From Pseudooceanicola sp050897975 (GTDB lineage: Bacteria; Pseudomonadota; Alphaproteobacteria; Rhodobacterales; Rhodobacteraceae): DNA of 64,000 bases. A program made the translations under genes and the position numbers. The stretch covers positions 186,001-250,000 of the forward strand of contig NZ_JBPAXY010000008.1 of assembly GCF_050897975.1 (NCBI RefSeq), in the 5' to 3' direction. Position 1 is the first letter of the stretch. Each line of letters begins with the position of its first letter. The notes under the pieces are model-generated. The model was not told where the DNA came from. It did no database searches and saw only the letters and a program-made list of their open reading frames with translations. Below, piece by piece: positions 43,970-52,520 of this stretch.

Positions 43970-44292
43970 CGCTCACTCCTCCAAAGAGGCATTTCGGATC
44001 GGGAGGGAGCCTGCATTGCCCACCTGCGAAATGCTTCGAGGGTGAGATGTCGTCTTGATCCGGGCTTCACCGTGACTTGCGTCCGCAGGCGGCAGGTGCC
44101 CGGCACCTTGCCGCGGTCATAGGCCGAAGCACCGGCGAAGGCAAGGCGCGCCTCGTCGCAGCGCGGGCGCGGTGGCGGCGCACAGCACTCCGCCCTCCCC
44201 CGTTTTGCAGATCCTCGGGCAGGCTTCGGGCAAGGCCTGAATTGTTGCAACTTAAACTAGTTGCTATATAAACGCCCGTAAGGAGGACCAAC
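43970..44292. other. Intergenic region between MATE and ferredoxin genes
   Basis: No gene seen. The right end holds the ferredoxin promoter with the palindrome GCAACT-TAAACT-AGTTGC and an AAGGAGG ribosome site. Confidence 0.5.
44242..44264. promoter_or_regulatory. Candidate MarR operator A, upstream of ferredoxin
   Basis: Inverted repeat GCAACT (44247-44252) and AGTTGC (44259-44264). The minus strand reads AGTTTAAGTTGCAACAA, which recurs as AGTTTAATGAGCAACAA before the P450 gene and as AGTTTAATTGCAA before the dihydroxyacetone kinase gene. The MarR gene of this block is the likely binder. Confidence 0.55.
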
Positions 44293-44616
44293 ATGACCAG
44301 AATCGTATTCCGCACATCCCAGGGCGAGGACCACCCGGTCGAGGTCGACCCCGGCACCAGCCTCATGCTGGCCGCGATCAGCAACGGGATCGACGGCATC
44401 GTGGGCGAATGCGGCGGCTCGGCCATGTGCGCCACCTGCCACGTCTATATCGCCGAGGCCGACGAGGGCCGCGTGCCGCCCCGCGCCCCGATCGAGGATG
44501 ACATGCTGGAAAGCGCCGCCGACGAGGTGACCGAGCGCAGCCGCCTGGGCTGTCAGATCCCTGTCACCCCCGAGATGGACGGCATGATCGTGCAGATGCC
44601 CTCCTGCCAGTACTAG
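44293..44616 (+). CDS. 2Fe-2S ferredoxin, putidaredoxin/adrenodoxin type
   Basis: A 107-residue plant-like-fold ferredoxin with ligands in GECGGSAMCATCHVY (C-x5-C-x2-C) and the fourth Cys in SRLGCQIPV. This vertebrate/bacterial P450-type spacing and the P450 gene at 46968 show it is the electron donor of a class I P450 system. Start ATG follows AAGGAGGACCAAC. It precedes the MarR gene, which reads in the opposite direction. Confidence 0.92.
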   Translation: MTRIVFRTSQGEDHPVEVDPGTSLMLAAISNGIDGIVGECGGSAMCATCHVYIAEADEGRVPPRAPIEDDMLESAADEVTERSRLGCQIPVTPEMDGMIVQMPSCQY

Positions 44617-44628
44617 GCCAATGCGAGC

Positions 44629-45120
44629 TCAGCTCTTGCCGGCCAGTTCGCGATCCACGGCCTCGACCTTCGACAGGTTCTCGGTCATCCGGCGCAGCAG
44701 GCCGAAGAGCACCTCGCGCTCTTCGCCCTCGATCCCGTCCAGCAGCGCGGCCTCGCGGCGCAGGGCGATCTCGATGATCCGGTCGTGCATCTCGGCGCCC
44801 TTCTGCGTCAGGAAAAGGCGCCGCTTGCCCAGTTCAAGCCGCGCCACGGCCAGGCCCAGCTCTTCCAGCCGGCGGGTCGAGCGGCTGACCACGGATTTGT
44901 TCATCGCCACCATTTCCGACACGCGCAGGGCCTGCACCCCGGGCTCGTTGCGCAGCGCGGACAGGATGCGCCATTCGTTCAGGCCCAGGTCGAACAGGGT
45001 CAGATACAGCTGCGACGCCCCCCAGGAGAGGCGGTTGTTGATCAACGACAGGAAATAGGGGGCGTAGCTTTCGGCACGAACGGAGAGATCCCCATCGGTG
45101 ACAATCTGGTCATCGGCCAT
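44629..45120 (-). CDS. MarR-family regulator of the P450 module
   Basis: A 163-residue winged-helix protein: LGLNEWRILSALRNEPGVQA, VSEMVAMNKSVVSRSTRRLE and wing LELGKRRLFLTQKG. It begins at ATG 45120 with AGGAG upstream; the long in-frame extension further upstream is antisense to the kinase gene and not credible. It is divergent from the dihydroxyacetone kinase gene and convergent with ferredoxin. A shared motif upstream of the ferredoxin, kinase and P450 genes suggests that it controls all three. Confidence 0.85.
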   Translation of the reverse strand: MADDQIVTDGDLSVRAESYAPYFLSLINNRLSWGASQLYLTLFDLGLNEWRILSALRNEPGVQALRVSEMVAMNKSVVSRSTRRLEELGLAVARLELGKRRLFLTQKGAEMHDRIIEIALRREAALLDGIEGEEREVLFGLLRRMTENLSKVEAVDRELAGKS

Positions 45121-45160
45121 CGGCGCTCTCCTTCTGGTGTCGTCAGATGCTACGGAAACA

Positions 45161-45173
45161 AGTTTAATTGCAA
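45161..45173. promoter_or_regulatory. Candidate MarR operator B, between marR and dihydroxyacetone kinase
   Basis: AGTTTAATTGCAA, sharing AGTTTAA and GCAA with sites A and C but with one base less between them. It lies in the 72-base divergent gap and could control both genes. Confidence 0.5.
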
Positions 45174-45192
45174 ACTGCAATGGGAGGAACCA

Positions 45193-46869
45193 ATGAAAAA
45201 GCTGATCAACGAGGTGGCCTCGGTCGTGCCCGATGCCCTGTCGGGCTATGTGCGCAGCCAGCCGGGCCTGCGCCTGATCGAGGGGCGCACCATCGTGCTG
45301 CGCGCCGATCTCGAGGCGGTGACCGGCGCGGGCAAGGTGGCGCTGCTGTCGGGGGGCGGTTCGGGGCACGAGCCCGCCCATGCGGGCTTTGTGGGTCCGG
45401 GGATGCTGACCGCGGCCGTGGCGGGGGATGTCTTCGCCTCGCCTTCCACCGATCAGGTTCTGGACGGGATCCGCGCCGTGGCCGGGCCGGGGGGCGTCCT
45501 GTTGATCGTGAAGAACTACACCGGCGACCGGCTGAACTTCGGCCTGGCGGCTGAGATCGCGCGCGGCGAGGGGATCGAGACCGAACTGGTGGTGGTCGAT
45601 GACGACTGCGCCCTGGGCAGCGCCGAGGAGACCGCCGGGCGGCGCGGCATCGCGGGCACCGTGCTGGTGCACAAGATCGCAGGCGCCGCCGCCGAAGCCG
45701 GGCTGCCCCTGGCCGAGGTCAAGGCCCGGGCCGAGGCGGCCATCGCCGCCGTGGGCTCCATGGGCGTGGCCCTGTCGCCCTGCACCGTGCCCGCCGCCGG
45801 GCGTCCGAATTTCGAACTGGGACCCGAGGAGATCGAGCTGGGCCTGGGCATCCATGGCGAGGCCGGGCTGGACCGGGTCGCCCTGTCCTCCTCGCGCGAG
45901 CTGACCGCGCTGATGATCGACAAGATCGTGGCCGACCGCGCCCTGGCCGCCGACACCCCCGTCTGCCTGCTGGTCAACAACCTGGGCGCCACCCCGCCCA
46001 TGGAGCTGGCCATCGTCACCGGCGACGCCCTGACCGCCTGCGCCCGCCAGGGCCTGCGGGTCGAGCGGGTGATCGCCGGCACGCTGCTGACCGCCATCGA
46101 CATGGCCGGGGTCTCGCTGTCGCTGATGCGGCTGGACGAAGGCAGCCGCACGGGCCTGGACGCGCCAGCAGCCGCCCCCGCCTGGGTCCCGGCCACCTGC
46201 CCCGCCGCAACCCCCGTGGTGCCCGCCCCCGCCGAACCGCCCGCAGAGGCCGGCACCGGCCAGGGCAATCCGGCGCTGCTGCGCGTCACCCTGGCCTGCT
46301 GCGAGGCGATCATCGCCGCCGAACCCGAACTGACCCGCATGGATCAGATCGTGGGCGACGGCGACATCGGCCGCTCTCTCGCCTCGGGGGCCGAGGCCCT
46401 TCTGGCCGCCGAGACCCAGCTTGCCACCCTCTCGGGCGCGGCCTTCTGGCGTGCGGTCGGGGCCATCGTGCGGCGCGCCACGGGCGGCACCTCGGGCCCG
46501 CTTTACGCGATCCTGGCCACCGCCGCGGGCAATGCCCTGGACGAGGGTGAGGGCACGCCCGGCGCGCAGCTGGCCCGGGCCTTCGCCGCCGGGGTCGAGG
46601 CCCTTCAGGCGCTTGGCGGGGCGGAACCGGGGGACCGGACCATGGTCGATGCGCTGCGGCCCGCCGCCCAGGCCATGGCCGCCGCCGAGGATCCGGCGGA
46701 GGCCCTGCGCCGCGCCGCCCAGGCGGCCCGCGACGGCGCCGAGGCGACCAAGCAGATGCGCCCCCGCCGGGGCCGCTCCAGCTATGTGGGTGATCGCGTT
46801 CTGGGCCATGTGGACCCCGGCGCCCATGCCGTCGCCCTCTGGCTCGACGCCGCCGCCCGCGCCCTCTGA
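45193..46869 (+). CDS. ATP-dependent dihydroxyacetone kinase, fused DhaK-DhaL
   Basis: A 558-residue two-domain kinase. The K domain (about 1-330) has GGGSGHEPAHAGFVG, VKNYTGDRLNFGLA and the substrate-binding His221 in GIHGEAGL. An Ala/Pro-rich linker (about 335-360) leads to the L domain with the Mg-nucleotide Asp cluster MDQIVGDGDIG and RATGGTSGPLYAIL. It would phosphorylate dihydroxyacetone to DHAP; four-carbon ketoses are possible substrates for relatives. Its placement between ferredoxin and P450 genes, with a shared operator motif, suggests that the P450 reaction yields a ketose-like fragment. Confidence 0.88.
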   Translation: MKKLINEVASVVPDALSGYVRSQPGLRLIEGRTIVLRADLEAVTGAGKVALLSGGGSGHEPAHAGFVGPGMLTAAVAGDVFASPSTDQVLDGIRAVAGPGGVLLIVKNYTGDRLNFGLAAEIARGEGIETELVVVDDDCALGSAEETAGRRGIAGTVLVHKIAGAAAEAGLPLAEVKARAEAAIAAVGSMGVALSPCTVPAAGRPNFELGPEEIELGLGIHGEAGLDRVALSSSRELTALMIDKIVADRALAADTPVCLLVNNLGATPPMELAIVTGDALTACARQGLRVERVIAGTLLTAIDMAGVSLSLMRLDEGSRTGLDAPAAAPAWVPATCPAATPVVPAPAEPPAEAGTGQGNPALLRVTLACCEAIIAAEPELTRMDQIVGDGDIGRSLASGAEALLAAETQLATLSGAAFWRAVGAIVRRATGGTSGPLYAILATAAGNALDEGEGTPGAQLARAFAAGVEALQALGGAEPGDRTMVDALRPAAQAMAAAEDPAEALRRAAQAARDGAEATKQMRPRRGRSSYVGDRVLGHVDPGAHAVALWLDAAARAL

Positions 46870-46929
46870 GCCAATCCCAATGCGGAGAATTTTGCCGCAG
46901 CACCAGAATTGAGTTGCAAAGTAAATTTG

Positions 46930-46943
46930 TTGCTCATTAAACT
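46930..46943. promoter_or_regulatory. Candidate MarR operator C, upstream of the P450 gene
   Basis: TTGCTCATTAAACT, minus-strand AGTTTAATGAGCAA, which aligns base for base in spacing with site A. A second TTGCAAA-rich element lies just upstream near 46914. It sits 25 bases before the P450 start. Confidence 0.55.
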
Positions 46944-46967
46944 AATCTGAGGAGGAGACCCCAGATC

Positions 46968-48170
46968 ATGACACTGACCGACACGCGGCCGGTGCTCGAC
47001 GTTGATCCGTTCTGCGCCGAGGCCCGCAACGACCCCGATACGCTGGACCGTGCGATCCGCGAGGCCGGGCCGATGGTCTGGATCCCGAAATACGGGTTCT
47101 GGGCCACGGGGCGCGATGCCGAGATCCGCGAGATCTTCGGCGACTGGGAACGGTTTTCGTCGGCCTTTGGCACCGGGATGACCAATGTCGTGCGCGATGA
47201 ACCCTGGCGCAAACCCTCGATCATCCTGGAAGCCGATCCGCCGGTGCACACCCCTAACCGCCAGGTCCTGGCCAAGGTGCTGTCGCCGCGCGCCCTGCGC
47301 GCCCTGGCGGACAGGCTGGCCGCCGAGGCCGAGCGCATGGTCGACGAGTTGGTGGCGCGCCGCCGCTTCGACATCGCCGCCGACCTGGCCTTCGCCTTTC
47401 CCTTCAAGGTGCTGCCCGACGCCGCCGGGCTGCGGCCCGAGGGCCGGTCGCATCTGATGCCCTATTCCACGTTGAATTTCAACGCGATGGGACCGAAGAA
47501 CGAGCTGTACCAGGAGGCTCGCCGCATCGTCGAGGAGAACGGCACCTTCGCCTATGTGACCGAGCAGATGCGCGAAGAGAACATCCTGCCCGACAGCTTC
47601 GGCGCCGAGATCTACGCCGCCGCCCATGCGGGCGAGATCAGCCACGAGGACGCGGGCATGTTGGTCCGCGCCTTCATCTCGGCCGGGATCGACACCACCG
47701 TCTTCGGTATCGGCCTGACCCTGCTATCGCTGATCGAACGCCCCGAGCAATGGGACATGCTGCGCGCCGATCTGTCCCTCGCCCGCCCCGCCTTCGAGGA
47801 AGGCCTGCGGTTCCGCGCGCCCAGCCCGGTGATCGGGCGGACGACCCGCGCCGCGACCGAGTTCGCCGGGGTGCATATGGGGCCCGAGGAAAAGGTGCTG
47901 ATGTGGCTGTCGGCCGCCAACCGCGACCCGGCCCGCTGGGACGATCCCGACAGCTACGACATCACCCGGCGCCCGGTCGGCCACCTGGCCTTCGGCACCG
48001 GCATTCACGGCTGTGTCGGCCAGATGATGGCCCGGCTCGAGGCGGAAAGCGTGCTGACCGCCCTGGCCCGCAAGGTGCGCCGTATCCACCTGACCGGCAC
48101 CCCGGAACGCATCCATATCAACTGGCTGCGCGGCTATCACTCGATCCCCGTCGAGGTAGAGCCCGCCTGA
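46968..48170 (+). CDS. Cytochrome P450, CYP199-like
   Basis: A 400-residue soluble bacterial P450. The I-helix oxygen-binding segment is FISAGIDTTVFG, the ExxR motif EEGLRF lies in the K helix region, and the heme ligand is Cys349 in FGTGIHGCVGQMMARLE. Overall look is that of CYP199 enzymes, which O-demethylate para-methoxybenzoates. Electron partners are the ferredoxin at 44293 and reductase at 51293. Neighbouring dihydroxyacetone kinase and TRAP genes suggest an imported acid whose ether is cleaved. GGAGGAG precedes ATG 46968. Confidence 0.88.
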   Translation: MTLTDTRPVLDVDPFCAEARNDPDTLDRAIREAGPMVWIPKYGFWATGRDAEIREIFGDWERFSSAFGTGMTNVVRDEPWRKPSIILEADPPVHTPNRQVLAKVLSPRALRALADRLAAEAERMVDELVARRRFDIAADLAFAFPFKVLPDAAGLRPEGRSHLMPYSTLNFNAMGPKNELYQEARRIVEENGTFAYVTEQMREENILPDSFGAEIYAAAHAGEISHEDAGMLVRAFISAGIDTTVFGIGLTLLSLIERPEQWDMLRADLSLARPAFEEGLRFRAPSPVIGRTTRAATEFAGVHMGPEEKVLMWLSAANRDPARWDDPDSYDITRRPVGHLAFGTGIHGCVGQMMARLEAESVLTALARKVRRIHLTGTPERIHINWLRGYHSIPVEVEPA

Positions 48171-48247
48171 CGACCATGACCAGTCTTGCCGCGCCGGAGG
48201 AGGGCGCGGCGGTCCAGCAAGGGACCATTTCAAGGGAGGAACCCAAG

Positions 48248-49357
48248 ATGAAGATCACGATGACCCTCGCCGCCACGGCGGCCCTGTTCGCCGGCACGGC
48301 CCTGGCCGACACGCCGATCTACGGCTCCTGGCCGCCGGCCTCGGACTATCTCAACACCGACACCCTGCCCGAGGCCTTCGCCCAGATCGAGGCCGAGACC
48401 GACGGCGAGATCCAGTGGGAACTGATCGCCGGTGGCCAGCTGTCCGACGGGCGCGGCACCCTGGCGGCGGTGGACGACAACCTGATGCAGGCGGGCCTTG
48501 CGATCCCGGTCTACACGCCCGAGGCAATGCCCTCGCTGACGCTGCTGTATTCCACCGTGGTTCCCGGCGATGACCCGGTGGCCGTGGCAGGGGCCGCGGC
48601 GCAGACGATCTTCCTCGACTGCCCCGAGTGCCTGGAAGAGGCGAAGGACAACAACGTGCTGCCCCTGGGCGGCTTCGCCTCGGCCTCTTACCGGCTGATG
48701 TGCACCAAACCCGTCGCCACCATGGCCGACCTGAAGGGGATGCGCGTGCGCGCCACCGGCGGCTATGGCGAAATGGCGGCCCTGGGCGGCGCCACCCCGA
48801 TGTCCGTCACCCTGACCGAGGCGGTCAGCCTGCTGCAACGTGGCGGCCTGGATTGCCTGATGGCGGCGCGGGAATGGCTGCAAACCTACGGCTACGGCGA
48901 ATATGCCAAGCATGTCACCGACCTGCCGCTTGGCGTCTCGGGGCCTGCCGTCGGCTTCCTGATGAACCGCGAGACCTTCCTGGACCTCAGCCCCGAGGCC
49001 CAGGCCGCCCATCTGCGCGCCTCGGCCCTGGTCACCGCCAAGCACACGATCGGCAACTACGTCCTGCGCGACCAGCAAAGCTTCGAGGCCCAGCAGGCTG
49101 AGATGGGGGTCGAGCTGGTCCCCGCGGGCGCGGATATCACCGCCATGGTCGACGGCTTCGTCGAGACCGACCGCGCGCGGCTGATCGAGAACGGCACGCA
49201 GCTTGGTGTCAGCGATCCCGGCGCCCTGATCGACACCTACCTGGCCAATGTCGAGACCTGGCGCGGCTACTCGGCCGAGATCGGCACCGATGTCGAGGCC
49301 TTCTCCGCCAAGCTCTGGGACGAGGTCTTCTCGAAGGTCGACCCCGGGTCGCTCTGA
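48248..49357 (+). CDS. TRAP transporter substrate-binding protein, DctP family (P450 module)
   Basis: A 369-residue periplasmic protein with signal peptide MKITMTLAATAALFAGTALA. DctP features are LKGMRVRATGGYGEMAAL (ligand Arg) and SLLQRGGLDCLMAA. A CxxC pair (Cys125, Cys128; DCPECLEE) occurs at the same place as in the 3378 protein. It sits 77 bases after the P450 gene, so the ligand is probably the P450 substrate, an aromatic or ether-bearing carboxylate. Confidence 0.83.
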   Translation: MKITMTLAATAALFAGTALADTPIYGSWPPASDYLNTDTLPEAFAQIEAETDGEIQWELIAGGQLSDGRGTLAAVDDNLMQAGLAIPVYTPEAMPSLTLLYSTVVPGDDPVAVAGAAAQTIFLDCPECLEEAKDNNVLPLGGFASASYRLMCTKPVATMADLKGMRVRATGGYGEMAALGGATPMSVTLTEAVSLLQRGGLDCLMAAREWLQTYGYGEYAKHVTDLPLGVSGPAVGFLMNRETFLDLSPEAQAAHLRASALVTAKHTIGNYVLRDQQSFEAQQAEMGVELVPAGADITAMVDGFVETDRARLIENGTQLGVSDPGALIDTYLANVETWRGYSAEIGTDVEAFSAKLWDEVFSKVDPGSL

Positions 49358-49372
49358 TCCCCAAGCTTGGCC

Positions 49373-49398
49373 GGTCGGGGCGCTGCGGCGCCCCGACC
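49373..49398 (+). terminator. Hairpin between second TRAP binding-protein and small-permease genes
   Basis: Eleven-base perfect arms GGTCGGGGCGC and GCGCCCCGACC around loop TGCG, followed by C-rich sequence. Same placement as the hairpins at 4522, 14137 and 35303. Confidence 0.55.
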
Positions 49399-49462
49399 CC
49401 CCTGCCCTTCCCAGCTTCCCCGCTCCCCATCCCGTCCCCAATTCCCTGCAACCGGAGGCGTC

Positions 49463-49978
49463 ATGACCCGCCTGAACCGAATGCTGTCGCGCGTGGCCGA
49501 TGCCCTGTTCTACGTCGCGCTGCTGGCCGGTGCGCTGATGATGATCCATGTCACCGTCGACGTCGTCTCGCGCACCGTCTTCCACCACCCCCTGCCCGGC
49601 ACCGGCGAGATCACCGCCACCTACTACATGATCGCCGTGGCCTTCCTGCCGCTGGCCTGGGTCACCCTGCGTGACCAGCATGTCAGCGCCGACCTGTTCA
49701 CCTCGCTGATGCCCGACGGGCTGCGCAAGGGCTCGGAAATCTTCGTCGAACTGCTGACCATCGCCTATGTCGGCGCCTTCGTCTGGCAGACCTGGGTTTC
49801 CGCCATGGCCAAGACCCGCCGCGCCGAGGTCTGGGAGATCTTCGGCGGCTACCTTCCGATCTGGCCCACCCGCTGGCTGCTGCCCGTGGCGGGCGCCGCC
49901 ATGGTGCTGGTGCTGCTGCTGCGCCTGGCCGAACGGCTGACCACCCCGACCCCGACCTCGCAGACGGAGACTGAATGA
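49463..49978 (+). CDS. TRAP transporter small permease, DctQ family (P450 module)
   Basis: A 171-residue protein with four hydrophobic helices and the DctQ signature VVSRTVFHHPLPGTGEITA followed by FLPLAWVTLRDQHVSADL. It ends two bases before the large permease start. CGGAGGCG precedes its ATG. Confidence 0.85.
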   Translation: MTRLNRMLSRVADALFYVALLAGALMMIHVTVDVVSRTVFHHPLPGTGEITATYYMIAVAFLPLAWVTLRDQHVSADLFTSLMPDGLRKGSEIFVELLTIAYVGAFVWQTWVSAMAKTRRAEVWEIFGGYLPIWPTRWLLPVAGAAMVLVLLLRLAERLTTPTPTSQTETE

Positions 49979-49979
49979 C

Positions 49980-51296
49980 ATGGACAGCCTGATCTTCGGC
50001 CTCGTCACCCTGGCCATCCTGCTGACCCTCATCGGCTTGCGCACCCCCATCGGTGTCGCCCTGGGCGTCGTCTCGGTCTGTGGCCTGGCCTATGTGCGCA
50101 ACTGGCCCATTGCCCTGTCGATCCTGCGCGAGACGCCCTTTGCCTTCGCCGCCAGCTGGGATCTGACGGCCATCCCGATGTTCCTTCTGATGGGCGCCAT
50201 TGCCAACCAGACCGGGATTTCCAGCGCCCTCTTCCGCGCCGCAAGGCTGTGGTTCTCGGCCCTGCCCGGCGGGCTGGCCGTGGCCGCCAACATGGCCAGC
50301 GCGGGCTTCGCCGCCGCCTGCGGCTCGTCCCTGGCCTCGGCCGCGGCCATGGGCCGGTTGGCCATCCCCGAGATGCTGCGCACCGGCTATGACAAGGGTC
50401 TGGCCACCGGGGTCATTGCCTCGGCAGGCACGCTGTCGGCGTTGATCCCGCCCTCGATCCTGCTGGTCCTCTACGGGGTCTTCGCCGAGGTCTCGATCTC
50501 GCGGCTGCTGATTGCGGGCATCATCCCCGGCCTGCTGACCGGCGCGGCCTATGTGGTGATGATCCTGGTGCGCTGCCGACTGAACCCGGCCCTGGCGCCC
50601 AGGCTGGACGACGCGGACCTGGCGACGCTGAAACGCGACCGCATGTCCTCGCTGAAGGAAACCTGGCCGCTTGGCGTGCTGATCCTGGGCATCATCGGCG
50701 GCCTTTACGGCGGCATCGTCACGCCGACCGAGGCAGGCGCCGTGGGCGCCGCCCTGGCCCTGGCCATCGCCCTGGTGCAGGGCCGCATGACGCCGCGCCG
50801 CTTCCTGGAGGCGCTGAAAGAGACGATGTCGGTCACCGCGCAGATCTTCTTCGTCGGCATGGGCGCGGTCATGTACACCCGCCTGCTGTCGCTGACCGGG
50901 GTCAGTTCCATGCTGGTCGACATGGTCGGGGGCTGGGCCGGGGATCCGCTGATGGTGGTGATTGCCCTGTCGATCGTCTTCCTGATCCTGGGGATGTTCC
51001 TGGACCCCTTGGGGATCATGCTGATCACCATGCCGGTCTTCCTGCCGATGATGAAGGCGCTGGACCTGGACCTGATCTGGTTCGGCATCATCGTCGTCAA
51101 GTATATCGAGATCGGCATGATCACGCCCCCCATGGGAATGAACGTCTTCGTGGTGAAATCCGTGGTCGGCAAGGAGGTGCCCATGTGGACCATCTTCCGC
51201 GGCGTGGGCTGGTTCCTGATGTGCGAGGTGGTGGTGATGACCCTGCTGATCGCCTTCCCCTCGATCACCCTCTTCCTGCCGGATCTGATGCGATGA
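49980..51296 (+). CDS. TRAP transporter large permease, DctM family (P450 module)
   Basis: A 438-residue DctM permease: AIPMFLLMGAIANQTG, CGSSLASAAAMGRLAIPEML and GTLSALIPPSILLVLYG. It is clearly paralogous to the 5113 product. Its stop overlaps the ferredoxin reductase start in ATGA, tying the importer to the P450 electron chain on one transcript. Confidence 0.88.
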   Translation: MDSLIFGLVTLAILLTLIGLRTPIGVALGVVSVCGLAYVRNWPIALSILRETPFAFAASWDLTAIPMFLLMGAIANQTGISSALFRAARLWFSALPGGLAVAANMASAGFAAACGSSLASAAAMGRLAIPEMLRTGYDKGLATGVIASAGTLSALIPPSILLVLYGVFAEVSISRLLIAGIIPGLLTGAAYVVMILVRCRLNPALAPRLDDADLATLKRDRMSSLKETWPLGVLILGIIGGLYGGIVTPTEAGAVGAALALAIALVQGRMTPRRFLEALKETMSVTAQIFFVGMGAVMYTRLLSLTGVSSMLVDMVGGWAGDPLMVVIALSIVFLILGMFLDPLGIMLITMPVFLPMMKALDLDLIWFGIIVVKYIEIGMITPPMGMNVFVVKSVVGKEVPMWTIFRGVGWFLMCEVVVMTLLIAFPSITLFLPDLMR

Positions 51297-52468
51297 GCGG
51301 CATCGTCATCATCGGCAGTGGCCAGGCCGGGGTCGATTGCGCCTTCGGCCTGCGCCAACAGGGATATGCGGGGCCGATCACCCTGCTGGGCGATGACCCG
51401 GAACTGCCCTACCAGCGCCCCCCCCTGTCCAAGGACGTGCTGAAATCGCGCGGCGCGGCAGGCTGGCTGCCGCTGCGGGGCGAGGCTCTCTATGCCAAGC
51501 AGGACATCGCCCTGCGGCGGGGCGTCAGGGTGCAAGAGATCCGGCGGGCCGACCGGCAGGTCCTGCTGGAGGACGGCAGCGCCCTGCCCTATGACCACCT
51601 GGTCCTGGCCACGGGCGCCCGCAATCGCCTGCCGCCCCTGCCCGGCCTGGCCGAGGCCGCGCCCCTGGCCCTGCGCAATGCGGCCGACACCCGCCGCCTG
51701 ATCGCCGCCCTGCCCGACACGGGCCGCCTGGCGATCATCGGTGGCGGCTTCATCGGCCTGGAAACCGCCGCCGCCCTGCATGGCAGCGACACCCGGGTCA
51801 CGCTGTTCGAGGCCGCGCCGCGCCTCATGGCCCGCTCTGTCTCGGCCGAGCTGTCGGACTGGTTCCGCCGCTTCCACGCGGCCCGGGGCACCGACATCCG
51901 GCTGAACGCGCGGATCGAGGCGGTGCGCCCGGGCCAGCTGCTGCTGGCGGGCGGAGAGGCCCAGGCCTTCGACGCCCTGCTACTGGCCGCGGGCGTGATG
52001 CCCAACGTCGAGCTGGCCGCCGCCGCGGGCCTGACCATCGGCAATGGCATCCGCACCGATGCCAGCCATGCCACCAGCGACCCGGCCATATTCGCCATCG
52101 GCGATTGCGCCGAGGCGCCCAATCCCTTTGCGCCAGCGCCGGTGCGGCTGGAATCCGTGGCCTGCGCCTCGGAACAGGCGCGCCGGGTGGCGGCGATCCT
52201 GACGGACAAGGCCCCGCCGCCTCAGGGCCCGCCCTGGTTCTGGTCCCATCAGGGCAGCGCGCGCTTGCAGATCGCGGGCCTGGCACAGCCCGGCGATGCG
52301 ACCGATATCGAGGGGGATCTGGAGGATGTGTCCGACGACGCCACCCTGATCCTGCGCCGCCTGCGCGACGGACGCCTTTGCGCGGTGGAAACCGTCAATC
52401 AGGCCCGCACCCATATGCAGGCGCGCAAGACCCTGGCCGCAGAGGGCGCGCCAGAGGCCGCAGGATAG
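51293..52468 (+). CDS. NAD(P)H-dependent ferredoxin reductase (putidaredoxin reductase type)
   Basis: A 391-residue flavoprotein with FAD-binding IVIIGSGQAGVDCAFGL, PYQRPPLSKDVL, NAD-binding LAIIGGGFIGLETAAALHG and the C-terminal FAD motif IFAIGDCAEAPNPF. It completes the three-component P450 system, passing NAD(P)H electrons to the 44293 ferredoxin. Starts at ATG 51293, overlapping dctM. Confidence 0.88.
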   Translation: MSGIVIIGSGQAGVDCAFGLRQQGYAGPITLLGDDPELPYQRPPLSKDVLKSRGAAGWLPLRGEALYAKQDIALRRGVRVQEIRRADRQVLLEDGSALPYDHLVLATGARNRLPPLPGLAEAAPLALRNAADTRRLIAALPDTGRLAIIGGGFIGLETAAALHGSDTRVTLFEAAPRLMARSVSAELSDWFRRFHAARGTDIRLNARIEAVRPGQLLLAGGEAQAFDALLLAAGVMPNVELAAAAGLTIGNGIRTDASHATSDPAIFAIGDCAEAPNPFAPAPVRLESVACASEQARRVAAILTDKAPPPQGPPWFWSHQGSARLQIAGLAQPGDATDIEGDLEDVSDDATLILRRLRDGRLCAVETVNQARTHMQARKTLAAEGAPEAAG

Positions 52469-52520
52469 ACCCCGCCGGGATCTGCGGGGGGCGCAGCAGG
52501 TGCCCCCTTCCCTCGGCAAA

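Noticed and set aside
45121..46827. In-frame upstream extension of the MarR gene to a 732-residue protein
   Set aside because: The extra part is antisense to the dihydroxyacetone kinase gene; ATG 45120 has AGGAG upstream and yields normal MarR length.
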